A stretch of DNA of 33,811 bases from the NCBI GenBank assembly GCA_910579415.1, contig CAJTUY010000021.1, forward strand, positions 1 through 33,811. The letters are read 5' to 3'. The position numbers were made by a program, and so were the translations under genes. Origin of the DNA: an uncultured Clostridia bacterium. Its GTDB lineage: Bacteria > Bacillota > Clostridia > UBA1381. This document shows, in pieces, positions 24,405 to 32,929 of the stretch (positions are counted from its first letter, which is position 1; the number at the start of each line of letters is the position of its first letter). The notes beneath the pieces are model-generated. The model searched no databases and was not told the DNA's origin. It saw only the letters and a list, made by a program, of their open reading frames with translations.

Positions 24405-24461
24405 GCGGGGCGTTTTATTGTGCCGCCGGTAGTATATCGCGGCACATTTTTTATTTGCCGC
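24405..24461 (+). terminator. Terminator with alternative pairings after RNA element 3
   Basis: GTGCCGC (24420-24426) pairs with GCGGCAC (24439-24445), followed by ATTTTTTATTT. Two rival pairings exist: GCGG 24405-24408 with CCGC 24423-24426, and GCGGCA 24439-24444 with TGCCGC 24456-24461, the latter looping out the T run. The ribosome binding site of the next gene (AAAAGGTGG) starts about 15 bases later, so this can act as an attenuator. Confidence 0.6.
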
Positions 24462-24492
24462 TGAATTATTTTGATAAAAGGTGGTAAATTGT

Positions 24493-25044
24493 ATGTATTC
24501 TTTATTTGAGCGTACGGAGGAAGGCTATGAATTTGAAATCAGAGAGCTGCGTCAGGAAAGCAAGGAAATGGTTTTCAAATATTTTGTAGACGATTACGAT
24601 ATAAGACGCGTTGATTTTGAAAATGCAGATGAGCTGTTTGAAGAGTATTATAACCAGTTGGAATACGATTATAATGATTATTACTTTCAGAAATTTTGCA
24701 GAGCAAAATGGCTTAAAACTGTGAATTGCGCAGGATGCAGAGGTAATATCAAATGTGAATTTTTCAGAGGGAGTTACTATAATTGCCAAGAACTGCATAG
24801 TCTGTATAAGATACTTGAAGAGGAAGAGCCGTATGCTAAGATACATATATTAAAGACTGATTTTGAATTATTTAAGACGTTTAGTATCGGTGACAGCAGT
24901 ATGCCGGAAATATTTTATGCGGAAGAACTTTTTCCGTCGTGGTTCGGATTTGAAGAGGGAAAGGTTGATTATAATTATATGCTGCTTAAATTATGCGGCA
25001 AAGTAAACGGAAAAGCAAGATATATTATAAAGGAAACCAAATAA
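24493..25044 (+). CDS. Unknown soluble protein behind the element 3 leader
   Basis: ATG 24493 is spaced correctly from AAAAGGTGG; an in-frame GTG at 24481 overlaps that site. The 183-residue product has no signal or membrane segment. It is acidic and rich in Tyr, Glu and Phe, with YNQLEYDYNDYYFQKF near 50-65. A Cys cluster (CAGCRGNIKC, with another Cys in YYNC further on) around residues 77-100 could bind zinc. I do not recognise a family. It is transcribed from the very strong promoter at 24223 only if the intervening terminator is read through. Confidence 0.75.
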   Translation: MYSLFERTEEGYEFEIRELRQESKEMVFKYFVDDYDIRRVDFENADELFEEYYNQLEYDYNDYYFQKFCRAKWLKTVNCAGCRGNIKCEFFRGSYYNCQELHSLYKILEEEEPYAKIHILKTDFELFKTFSIGDSSMPEIFYAEELFPSWFGFEEGKVDYNYMLLKLCGKVNGKARYIIKETK

Positions 25045-25070
25045 AAGAGGAGCGTATGCTCCTCTTCGTC
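25045..25070. terminator. Bidirectional terminator between the unknown gene and gyrB
   Basis: AAGAGGAGC (25045-25053) pairs with GCTCCTCTT (25058-25066) around GTAT. On the minus strand it is followed by TTTTATTT, so it suits gyrB best. Confidence 0.82.
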
Positions 25071-25073
25071 GTT

Positions 25074-27002
25074 TTAAAAATCAAGGTCTGAAACGTACTT
25101 AGCGTTTGATTCAATAAACTCACGTCGCGGCTCAACCTTGTCGCCCATAAGGATTGTGAAGGTCTGGTCCGCAAGTATTGCATCGTCCAAATCAACTCTG
25201 AGCATAGTGCGCTTTGCAGGGTCCATTGTGGTTTCCTTAAGCTCGGGAGGGTCCATCTCTCCAAGACCTTTGTAACGCTGAACCTTTGCGCCGCTTCCCA
25301 TTTCTGCAAGAAGTCTGTCGCGCTCGTCCTCGTCAAAGGCAAACCGTTCTTCAAGGTTTTTGTTTTTGCCCTTGAAAACCTTATAAAGCGGCGGCTGCGC
25401 TATATATACATTTCCGTTTTCAATAAGCGGACGCATATATCTGAAGAAGAATGTAAGAAGCAGTGTTCTTATGTGCGCGCCGTCTACGTCGGCATCTGCC
25501 ATAATAATTATTTTACCGTATTTAAGGTTGTTAATATCAAAATCCTCGCCGATACCTGTGCCGAGTGCCTGAATAATCGGCAGCAGCTTTTCATTTGAAT
25601 AAACCTTGTCAATACGCGATTTTTCAACATTAAGCATTTTACCCCACAGCGGAAGTATCGCCTGATAACGGCGGTTACGTCCCTGCTTCGCGCTGCCGCC
25701 CGCGCTATCACCCTCGACGATAAATAATTCGGCATAATCTGCGCCTTCATCTGTACACTTTGCAAGCTTACCCAAAAGCGATGAGTTGTTCGCATTTGAG
25801 TTCTTTCTTGTAAGTTCTCTTGCGCGTTTTGCCGCTTCTCTTGCGCGTGACGCGGTAAGCGTCTTTTCAACAATCGTCTTTGCAATACGCGGATTTTCCT
25901 CGAAAAATGCCGACAGCTTATCGTTAAGCGCATTTTCAACAAGTGTACGCGCTTCACTGTTTCCAAGCTTTGTTTTGGTCTGTCCCTCAAACTGCGCCTC
26001 GACTACCTTAACGCTGATAATGGCTGTAAGACCTTCTCTTGTATCTTCACCCGACAGGTTTGAGTCCTTTTCCTTAAGCAGATTATATTTTCTCGCATAA
26101 TCATTAAGAACTCTCGTGAGACCTGCTTTAAAGCCCGTTTCGTGCGTACCGCCGTCGCCTGTATGGATATTGTTGGCGAAGCTTAAAAGCGCTTCGGAAT
26201 AAGCGGTGGTGTACTGCATTGCGACTTCAACCATCATATCGTTGCGTTCAGCCTCAAAGTATATAACCTCATCATGCAGAGGGTCTTTGTTTTTGTTGAT
26301 ATACTGCACAAATTCCTTTATGCCGCCTTCAGCATGGAGTGTGACAGTTTCGGGGTTTTCAGTTCTGTAATCTGTAAGAAGTATTTTAACGCCTTTATTA
26401 AGAAATGCCTGTTCGCGAAGTCTTTTTAAAAGTACCTCATAATCAAATTCCAGCACCTCGAATATTTCGGGGTCGGGTTTAAAAGTGATTTTTGTACCTG
26501 TTTTATCGGTATCGCCTATAACCTTAAGCTTACATGTCGGCTTGCCGCGTTCATAGCTCTGATAATGCACATGCTCACCGTCCGAAACCTCCACTTCAAG
26601 ACTTTCGGAAAGCGCATTAACAACAGACGAGCCTACTCCATGCAGACCGCCCGAAACCTTGTATCCGCCGCCGCCGAATTTACCTCCGGCATGAAGAATT
26701 GTAAGCACCACCTCAACGGTAGGAATACCCTGCTGGGGGTGAATGCCTACGGGGATACCGCGTCCGTTATCTGTAACGGTAACGGAGTTGTCGGGGTTGA
26801 TGTCAACCTTAATATCCGTGCAGTAACCTGCCAGCGCTTCGTCGATAGAATTGTCCACAATCTCATATACGAGGTGATGCAGACCTGCCGATGAAGTAGA
26901 GCCGATATACATACCCGGACGCTTTCTTACCGCATCAAGTCCCTCCAGAACCTGAATTTGATTTTCGTCATACGTTGTTTCAATTTTTTCGATGTCACTC
27001 AT
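25074..27002 (-). CDS. gyrB: DNA gyrase subunit B
   Basis: GyrB is the ATPase subunit of gyrase, which introduces negative supercoils together with GyrA. The 642-residue length is typical of the short Gram-positive form. The GHKL ATPase region has EIVDNSIDEALAGY, DNGRGIPVGIH and GGLHGVGSSVVNALS. The TOPRIM part has EGDSAGGSAKQGRNRRYQAI and DADVDGAHIRTLLLTFF, and the C terminus has RYKGLGEMDPPELKETTMD. The ATG follows AAGGAG. gyrA is not downstream in the window: a terminator and a convergent gene follow. Confidence 0.98.
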   Translation of the reverse strand: MSDIEKIETTYDENQIQVLEGLDAVRKRPGMYIGSTSSAGLHHLVYEIVDNSIDEALAGYCTDIKVDINPDNSVTVTDNGRGIPVGIHPQQGIPTVEVVLTILHAGGKFGGGGYKVSGGLHGVGSSVVNALSESLEVEVSDGEHVHYQSYERGKPTCKLKVIGDTDKTGTKITFKPDPEIFEVLEFDYEVLLKRLREQAFLNKGVKILLTDYRTENPETVTLHAEGGIKEFVQYINKNKDPLHDEVIYFEAERNDMMVEVAMQYTTAYSEALLSFANNIHTGDGGTHETGFKAGLTRVLNDYARKYNLLKEKDSNLSGEDTREGLTAIISVKVVEAQFEGQTKTKLGNSEARTLVENALNDKLSAFFEENPRIAKTIVEKTLTASRAREAAKRARELTRKNSNANNSSLLGKLAKCTDEGADYAELFIVEGDSAGGSAKQGRNRRYQAILPLWGKMLNVEKSRIDKVYSNEKLLPIIQALGTGIGEDFDINNLKYGKIIIMADADVDGAHIRTLLLTFFFRYMRPLIENGNVYIAQPPLYKVFKGKNKNLEERFAFDEDERDRLLAEMGSGAKVQRYKGLGEMDPPELKETTMDPAKRTMLRVDLDDAILADQTFTILMGDKVEPRREFIESNAKYVSDLDF

Positions 27003-27014
27003 TATTTTTTCTCC

Positions 27015-27269
27015 TTACTTTAAACTGTCACCGCGCTTTGCCAATATTTTTGACGAAACTGACGAAATACAAACCTTTGTATTTTTACCGTCGTTTGTCA
27101 CCACAAAGGATTTAGGCAAATCATCGGTAGCATTTATAATCAGACCGTTTTTCTGCGAGTCGGCGAGAAAACTTCTGCCAAGACGTGATACGGTCGTATT
27201 ATCCATATCAAATATTCCTATTATGTCGCGTGTGTTTACAACAAGATTTTCTTCTACTCTTAAATACAT
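27015..27269 (-). CDS. remB: RemB/YaaB-like DUF370 protein
   Basis: The start is the ATG complementary to 27267-27269, just after the recF stop and behind ACGGAG, which lies at the recF 3' end. The 84-residue product begins MYLRVEENLVVNTRDIIGIFD, the same pattern as YaaB/RemB, and it lies between recF and gyrB exactly as in Bacillus subtilis. RemB and its relative RemA activate extracellular-matrix genes in Bacillus. Whether it controls the polysaccharide operon in this window is only a possibility. Confidence 0.85.
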   Translation of the reverse strand: MYLRVEENLVVNTRDIIGIFDMDNTTVSRLGRSFLADSQKNGLIINATDDLPKSFVVTNDGKNTKVCISSVSSKILAKRGDSLK

Positions 27270-27270
27270 A

Positions 27271-28359
27271 TTATTTCTCCGTAATTTTACCGTTTTCAAC
27301 GTGTATAAGCTTAGTGTCGGATGTGCTTTGCGTGAGGTCCGTATCGGTTGATGTGATAAGTACCTGCTTGTCGCGGATTTTCTGCGACAGGTATGAGCGT
27401 CGGTTTATGTCAAGTTCGCTCATTATATCGTCAAGCAGAAGTACGGGATATTCACCTTTTATGTGACGTATATAATCGGCTTCGGCAATTTTCATGCTCA
27501 GAGCCGCTGTCCTCTGCTGCCCCTGTGAGCAATAGGTACGCGCGTCTTTTGTGTCCACCGTAACATTGAGGTCGTCGCGCTGTACTCCCACCTGTGCGGA
27601 AGCAAGGTCAATCTCACGCCGCTGGTTGCGTTCAAGATATTTAAATACAGAGCTTTTATCTGTTTCCGAAATCTTAATTCCAGGAGAATATGTTATTTTA
27701 AGCTTTTCCCCTGAAATTTCAGCCTGTGTTTCTGACGCAAACTTGTTAAGAAGTTCTGTAAACTCGCGGCGGTATTCCATGATTTTTGCGCCTTCGACAG
27801 CAAGCTGTTCATTCCATACCGACAGCATCACATCTGAACGCGCGCCTTTATATTTGAGTGTCTTTAAAAGACTGTTTTTTTGTCCCAGTGCCTTGTGGTA
27901 GTCAATAAGCGCGGTGAGATATCGCGGATAAAGCTGGCTGATTGACGAGTCAATAAACCGTCTGCGCGCGGAGGGCGAGCCTTTTACAAGCTCCAAATCC
28001 TCAGGCGAAAACATAACTGCGTTAAGGTAATTCATAAGCATGCTTAGCTTCGTTATCTGAACATGATTTACCTTGATATTCTTTTTGCCGTTTTTTATAA
28101 GCCGCACAGCCGCGTTGTAGTCCCTGTCTTTATCATGGAAATCAAGCGACAGGTGGGAAAATTCCTCACCGAACTTTATAAGTTCGCGGTCGGTTCTTGC
28201 GCGGTGGCTTCGTCCCTGTGAAAAGAGATACACGGCTTCAAGTATGTTTGTCTTGCCTTGCGCATTATCACCGTAAATGACATTGGTATGCGGTGAGAAT
28301 GTAACTTTTTCAGAAGTGTAATTTCTGAAATTTGAAAGCGATAGGGAGGAAATATACAT
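27271..28359 (-). CDS. recF: DNA replication/repair protein RecF
   Basis: RecF is an SMC-like ATPase that helps load RecA at gapped DNA. The 362-residue length fits. It starts MYISSLSLSNFRNY, with Walker A GDNAQGKT (30-37), a signature region near VQRDDLNV and SQGQQRTAALSMKIAE, and Walker B YPVLLLDDIMSELD. Its ATG overlaps the end of the upstream S4 gene, and its end is immediately followed by remB, so the genes are cotranscribed. Confidence 0.97.
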   Translation of the reverse strand: MYISSLSLSNFRNYTSEKVTFSPHTNVIYGDNAQGKTNILEAVYLFSQGRSHRARTDRELIKFGEEFSHLSLDFHDKDRDYNAAVRLIKNGKKNIKVNHVQITKLSMLMNYLNAVMFSPEDLELVKGSPSARRRFIDSSISQLYPRYLTALIDYHKALGQKNSLLKTLKYKGARSDVMLSVWNEQLAVEGAKIMEYRREFTELLNKFASETQAEISGEKLKITYSPGIKISETDKSSVFKYLERNQRREIDLASAQVGVQRDDLNVTVDTKDARTYCSQGQQRTAALSMKIAEADYIRHIKGEYPVLLLDDIMSELDINRRSYLSQKIRDKQVLITSTDTDLTQSTSDTKLIHVENGKITEK

Positions 28360-28589
28360 TATTCAGCTCCTACCTTTATGTTAACGGTTGCGTCCTCAAA
28401 TTCCACTGTGACTGTATCGCCCGCGCGGATTTTCTTGCCGCGCATTTCGCAGGTTTCACCGTTTACGGCAACAATACCGTCTAAAATCATATCCTTAGCC
28501 ATAGCTCCGCTTTCTGCAAGCGCAGAGAATTTTAAAAGCTGGTCAAGCTTTATATATTCGGTTGTTATGTTGATATTCATATTTTCCAT
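28359..28589 (-). CDS. yaaA: S4-domain RNA-binding protein YaaA
   Basis: The 76-residue protein is a single S4-like domain (YIKLDQLLKFSALAESGAMAKDMI and VNGETCEMRGKKIRAGDTV). In Bacillus the equivalent gene lies between dnaN and recF, and the product is thought to act on ribosomes; here it precedes recF but follows rel. The start at 28589 follows AAGGAAC. It overlaps recF by one base (stop TAA and start ATG as TAATG). Confidence 0.92.
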   Translation of the reverse strand: MENMNINITTEYIKLDQLLKFSALAESGAMAKDMILDGIVAVNGETCEMRGKKIRAGDTVTVEFEDATVNIKVGAE

Positions 28590-28601
28590 AATATCTGTTC
28601 C

Positions 28602-30863
28602 TTAATTTTGCAGTCGTGTAACGGTGGTTACGCCATGAATCTGCATTATTTTCTTTCTGAGCAATGCCAAATCCGATGTGTTGCGTATTTCAACGCCTAT
28701 CTGAACTACTGCAATACCTTTTTTTGTAACAAATGCGTTAACCGATTTAAACGGTATTTTAAGCGTTGTAAGAATATTTGTAATTTCAAGCAGTACGCCA
28801 TCGCGGTCATGGGCTTCAATCTGTAAGTTTGCAATGTATGAAGTGCTGCGTTCATCGTCCCATGAAACCTCAATAAATCTGCCCTTGTCCTCATCGCTCA
28901 TTTTATCCGGATTCATATTGGGGCAGTCGCTGCGGTGTACGCTTACGCCTCTGCCTTTTGTTATAAATCCGACTATGTCATCGCCTGCAACGGGATTACA
29001 GCAACGCGCCAGACGTACAAGACAGTTGTCAATATCCTTGACGACAATACCCTTGCTTGACGCGTGACGCTTTGCAGGTTCAGCTTGTACAGTATGATTT
29101 TCCTCATCATATACGGCTTCAAGCGTCTTTTTTGCTTCGGAAGCTTTATTTTGCTTTATCCATTCATCACGAAGTCTTACAACTACTTTCTGAGCTGTCA
29201 GACCGCCATAGCCGACACTTGCATATAAATCGTCAATTGTCTGGAAGCCGTAGCGTTTTATAAGTATCGAAATCCATTCGGGCTTAAAGAGCTGTTCATG
29301 CGTATTTCCAAGACGTCTTAATTCGCGTTCTATAAGCTCCTTGCCGTGTTCTATATTTTCATCGCGGCGCTCACGTTTGAACCACTGGTTAATTTTGTTT
29401 TTTGCCTGTGATGTGCGGCATACCTTTAGCCAGTCGCGGCTCGGACCATGAGTGTTGGCGGTCAGTATCTCGACTATTTCACCGTTCTGAACCATATAGT
29501 TATTCGGAACAATTTTTCCGTTTACCTTTGCACCGCTCATTTTATAACCAACCTGAGAATGAATTGCAAACGCGAAGTCGATTACGGTACTTTTTGCAGG
29601 AAGTGAGATAACCTTTCCCTGCGGTGTAAATACGAAAACTTCGTCCTCAAACAGGTCGAATTTCAGAGTGTTAAAGAAGTCGTCGGTATCAATAATGCTC
29701 GTCTGTGTGTCGAGAAGCTGACGTACCCATTCAAGCTTGGAATCCATGTCGCTGGCACCTGAAATGCCTTCTTTATATTTCCAGTGCGCCGCGATACCGT
29801 TTTCGGCAACACGGTGCATTTCCCATGTACGTATCTGTATTTCAAGAGGTGTGCCGTTAGGACCGATAACCGTCGTATGAAGCGACTGGTACATATTAGG
29901 CTTCGGCATTGCAATATAGTCCTTAAAGCGCATAGGTACAGGCGTGTATAAATCATGTACCATGCCGAGTACCGCATAGCAGTCTGCTACTGTGTCGACA
30001 ATTACTCTTACGGCAAACAGGTCGTAAAGCTCGTCAAGTGATTTATTCTGCGTGTACATTTTACGGAATATGCTGTAAAAATGCTTTGCGCGTCCTGTTA
30101 CCTGACCATCTATGCTCATGTCGCTGAGCTTTTCGCGCAGAACATCCATAATATCGCGTATATATTTTTCTCGCTCTTCTTTTTTTTGGTTTATGCTTTG
30201 CGTAATCTCTTCATATGCAACTGGGTCAAGATATTTCAGAGCCAAATCCTCCAACTCAATTTTAATCTTTGACATACCAAGTCTGTGCGCGAGCGGCGCG
30301 TAGACATCAAGCGTTTCCTTTGAGATTAAAAGCTGTTTTGCGCGCGGCATAAAATTAAGCGTACGCATATTATGAAGCCTGTCAATAAGCTTTATCATTA
30401 CAACGCGTATATCCTTTGCCATTGCAAGAAACATCTTTCGCAGGTTTTCCACCTGCTGTTCCTCACGCGTATTGTATTTAATCTGTCTTAGCTTTGTAAC
30501 ACCGTCCACAAGCTCCGCAACGCTTTTTCCGAACAGCTCTTCAATATTCTCATACGTGTAGGGAGTATCCTCAACCACGTCATGTAAAAGCGCAGCGGAA
30601 ATTGCCGTTGCGTCCAGAGAAAGCTGTGCCGCTATATACGCAAGCTGAACGGGGTGTTCTATATAGGGCGCTCCGCTCCGGCGGAACTGGTGTGAGTGCG
30701 CCGATTTTGCAAGCTTATAGGCAGTATAAATCATATCGGTATTGGCGTTGGGACTGTATCCTTTTACCATTCCGATTATTTTATCCACAAGAACATCAGT
30801 ATCATCAATATTTTGCGGAATTTTTTCGGGTGATAGAATTACGGGATTGTTTTGTTCCGTCAT
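28602..30863 (-). CDS. rel: Bifunctional (p)ppGpp synthetase/hydrolase, Rel/SpoT family
   Basis: The enzyme makes and degrades the stringent-response alarmone. The 753-residue chain has an HD hydrolase domain with the HDVVEDT motif (94-100) intact, a synthetase domain with RFKDYIAMPKPNMYQSLHT, a TGS domain (about 415-475, VFTPQGKVISLPAKSTVIDFA), a Cys-containing conserved segment (ARCCNPVAGDDIVGFITKG) and a C-terminal ACT domain. RFKD is the RxKD variant found in bifunctional Rel enzymes rather than RelA. Its ATG overlaps the recJ stop by 4 bases, so translation is coupled. It is 12 bases upstream of yaaA. Confidence 0.97.
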   Translation of the reverse strand: MTEQNNPVILSPEKIPQNIDDTDVLVDKIIGMVKGYSPNANTDMIYTAYKLAKSAHSHQFRRSGAPYIEHPVQLAYIAAQLSLDATAISAALLHDVVEDTPYTYENIEELFGKSVAELVDGVTKLRQIKYNTREEQQVENLRKMFLAMAKDIRVVMIKLIDRLHNMRTLNFMPRAKQLLISKETLDVYAPLAHRLGMSKIKIELEDLALKYLDPVAYEEITQSINQKKEEREKYIRDIMDVLREKLSDMSIDGQVTGRAKHFYSIFRKMYTQNKSLDELYDLFAVRVIVDTVADCYAVLGMVHDLYTPVPMRFKDYIAMPKPNMYQSLHTTVIGPNGTPLEIQIRTWEMHRVAENGIAAHWKYKEGISGASDMDSKLEWVRQLLDTQTSIIDTDDFFNTLKFDLFEDEVFVFTPQGKVISLPAKSTVIDFAFAIHSQVGYKMSGAKVNGKIVPNNYMVQNGEIVEILTANTHGPSRDWLKVCRTSQAKNKINQWFKRERRDENIEHGKELIERELRRLGNTHEQLFKPEWISILIKRYGFQTIDDLYASVGYGGLTAQKVVVRLRDEWIKQNKASEAKKTLEAVYDEENHTVQAEPAKRHASSKGIVVKDIDNCLVRLARCCNPVAGDDIVGFITKGRGVSVHRSDCPNMNPDKMSDEDKGRFIEVSWDDERSTSYIANLQIEAHDRDGVLLEITNILTTLKIPFKSVNAFVTKKGIAVVQIGVEIRNTSDLALLRKKIMQIHGVTTVTRLQN

Positions 30864-32599
30864 ATATCCGCCTCCCTTTGGTTCTGACCGCTTAATTTAA
30901 TATCTTTAATTACCATTTGAAGTGTTTCGGCGCCATGATATTCGTTAATATCCATATTGAACGCAATATCAACAAAATCACCGCGTTTTAAGACTGAAGA
31001 GTATTCCCCCAGACCAAAACCGATACAGACAGCGTATCTGCCGTTTTTGCAGATTTTAAGCTTAAGATGTCTACTGTTTGAGCCGACTGCCGAAATGGCG
31101 GCAATCTGTGCATTGGATATTGCAAATGTGGGACGCTCGTTGCACATGCCGAATGGTTCAAGCCCTGTAAGGGCTTTTGCGTTTTCGACAGTAAGAGCCG
31201 TTTCAGATACAGGACAGTCGATATTCACTGTCGGTATCATATCACGCTCAGTAAGCGTTTCATCTGCATATTTGTTAATTTCTTTTATAAATCCGTCTAT
31301 ATCGGACATATTTATGTTAAGCCCAGCCGCAACGGCATGACCGCCGAAGTCGGTAAGGTGTTTTTCGCAGTGTGAAAGAGCATCAAACAGATTGAAAGCT
31401 TTAATACTTCTTCCGGAGCCTTTGCCGATGCCGTTTGAATGTGAAATAAGTATACATGGTTTGTAGTATATATCAGTAAGCCGTGACGCGACAATTCCGA
31501 TAACACCCTGATGCCAGTCCTCCTGAAAAAGTACGATTACTTTTTTCTTCTCAAAATTGGGGTCAGCGGCTATCATGGAAAGAGCCTCGTCAAATATTTG
31601 TTTTTCTGTTGCCTGTCTTAGTTTGTTTTCCTCGTCAAGACCGGCTGCAATTTCCCTTGCGCGTTCCATATCGTTTGTAAGCAGAAGCTCAACTGCCGTT
31701 GACGCGCTGCCGAGCCTGCCTGCTGCGTTAAGACGCGGAGCTATTGAATAGGCAATAGAAGAAGATGTGATTTTTTTGCCGAGTATGCCGGCAACCTCCA
31801 TAATTGCCCTTAAACCTGCTCTTGACGGGTTCTGCATAAGCTTAAGTCCCTTATCTGCAATGATTCTGTTTTCGCCCAGAAGCGGAACAACGTCTGCAAT
31901 AGTGCCTAAAGCGGCAATGTCTGCGTATTTTTTAAACACTTCGTTTGTGTTAAGACCGTTTTTTACGGCAAGCGCCAGAATCAGCTTAAAAGCAACGCCT
32001 ACTCCAGCAAGCGAATCAAATGGATATTCACAGTCGTGACGCTTGGGATTTACAATAGCGGCAGCGGCTGTCGGGATACGCTCTTTGCAGGTATGGTGGT
32101 CGGTTATAATGACATCCATACCCTGTAATTTTGCAAATTCAACCTCTCCGATAGCTGTAATGCCGCAGTCAACTGTTATCATAAGCTTAATGCCGTCTTT
32201 AATAAGCCTGTTGACTGCCATGATATTGATGCCGTAACCTTCGCCTTTGCGGTCGGGAATATAATACTCGGCATCTGCTCCGACGGATACAAGAAATTCA
32301 TATAAAAGAGCAGTGGAGGTAATGCCGTCAACATCATAGTCGCCGTACACTGCGATTTTTTCTTTGTTTTTGACAGCGGCAGTAATTCTGTCAGCTGCTT
32401 TGTCCATATCAAGCATTAAATTCGGATTTACTATATCAGACATAGATTTTTTTAAATAAACGGAAATATCATCTCCGTCAATATTGCGGTTAAGAAGTAT
32501 GGTTGATATAACTCTCGGAATACGGTAAGTATCCGACAGTAAATTTATTTTCTTTTCGTCAAGCTTCTTGTTGCGGAATATCCAAATCTTGTCAGTCAT
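30860..32599 (-). CDS. recJ: Single-stranded-DNA-specific exonuclease RecJ
   Basis: RecJ degrades single-stranded DNA 5' to 3' in recombination and mismatch repair. The 579-residue protein has the DHH-family motifs VYGDYDVDGITS (84-95, metal-binding DYDVDG) and ITDHHT (165-170), the D of ITVDCGITA, a DHHA1-type segment with GGHAVAAGLNI, and a C-terminal OB-like part. The ATG at 32599 follows TTTGGAG; an in-frame TTG four codons upstream is possible but lies in the ribosome binding site. It is shorter than Bacillus RecJ and closer to the E. coli core size. It is the first gene of the run leading to gyrB. Confidence 0.96.
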   Translation of the reverse strand: MTDKIWIFRNKKLDEKKINLLSDTYRIPRVISTILLNRNIDGDDISVYLKKSMSDIVNPNLMLDMDKAADRITAAVKNKEKIAVYGDYDVDGITSTALLYEFLVSVGADAEYYIPDRKGEGYGINIMAVNRLIKDGIKLMITVDCGITAIGEVEFAKLQGMDVIITDHHTCKERIPTAAAAIVNPKRHDCEYPFDSLAGVGVAFKLILALAVKNGLNTNEVFKKYADIAALGTIADVVPLLGENRIIADKGLKLMQNPSRAGLRAIMEVAGILGKKITSSSIAYSIAPRLNAAGRLGSASTAVELLLTNDMERAREIAAGLDEENKLRQATEKQIFDEALSMIAADPNFEKKKVIVLFQEDWHQGVIGIVASRLTDIYYKPCILISHSNGIGKGSGRSIKAFNLFDALSHCEKHLTDFGGHAVAAGLNINMSDIDGFIKEINKYADETLTERDMIPTVNIDCPVSETALTVENAKALTGLEPFGMCNERPTFAISNAQIAAISAVGSNSRHLKLKICKNGRYAVCIGFGLGEYSSVLKRGDFVDIAFNMDINEYHGAETLQMVIKDIKLSGQNQREADI

Positions 32600-32644
32600 A
32601 GTATGCTCCAAATCATAGTTTTTTAAAGTAAATCTTCTCCTTTT

Positions 32645-32673
32645 ATTTTAACATATTTTAATGCAAAATTCAA
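32645..32673 (-). promoter_or_regulatory. Sigma-A promoter of the recJ-rel-yaaA-recF-remB-gyrB run
   Basis: On the minus strand, TTGAAT (about 32673-32668) and TAAAAT (about 32650-32645) are separated by 17 bases. Confidence 0.55.
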
Positions 32674-32688
32674 GCAAAACAGGCATTT

Positions 32689-32718
32689 TTGAATAAAAAT
32701 ATATGATTGGGGTAAAAT
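32689..32718 (+). promoter_or_regulatory. Sigma-A promoter of the Asn/Gln-rich small protein gene
   Basis: TTGAAT (32689-32694), an 18-base spacer, and TAAAAT (32713-32718). It is divergent from the recJ promoter, with only about 16 bases between the two -35 boxes. Confidence 0.55.
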
Positions 32719-32744
32719 ATAACTAACGGAAAGGAGTGAAAGAA

Positions 32745-32888
32745 ATGAACAACAATCAAAATAACAACCAAAACAATCAGAACAACAAGCAAAACCTTCA
32801 GAACAATACACAGGACAATATGCAGAATAACAAGCAGAACAATAAGAAAAACGATAAGGACTGCGACAATACAAACGAAAATCTATAA
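32745..32888 (+). CDS. Asn/Gln-rich 47-residue protein
   Basis: ATG 32745 follows AAGGAGTG at 32731-32738. The 47 residues are mostly Asn, Gln, Lys and Asp (MNNNQNNNQNNQNNKQ at the start) and end DKDCDNTNENL, with a single Cys near the C terminus and no hydrophobic core. It has its own promoter and terminator. It resembles low-complexity small proteins sometimes found among spore-associated proteins, but I cannot assign a family. The codons alternate AAC/AAT and CAA/CAG, so this is not a simple DNA repeat. Confidence 0.72.
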   Translation: MNNNQNNNQNNQNNKQNLQNNTQDNMQNNKQNNKKNDKDCDNTNENL

Positions 32889-32891
32889 TTC

Positions 32892-32924
32892 AAAAGCTGT
32901 CTGCAAAACACAGACAGCTTTTTA
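32892..32924. terminator. Bidirectional terminator between the small protein gene and the L,D-transpeptidase gene
   Basis: AAAAGCTGTCTG (32892-32903) pairs with CAGACAGCTTTT (32911-32922), flanked by A and T runs on either side. Confidence 0.88.
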
Positions 32925-32929
32925 TTATG

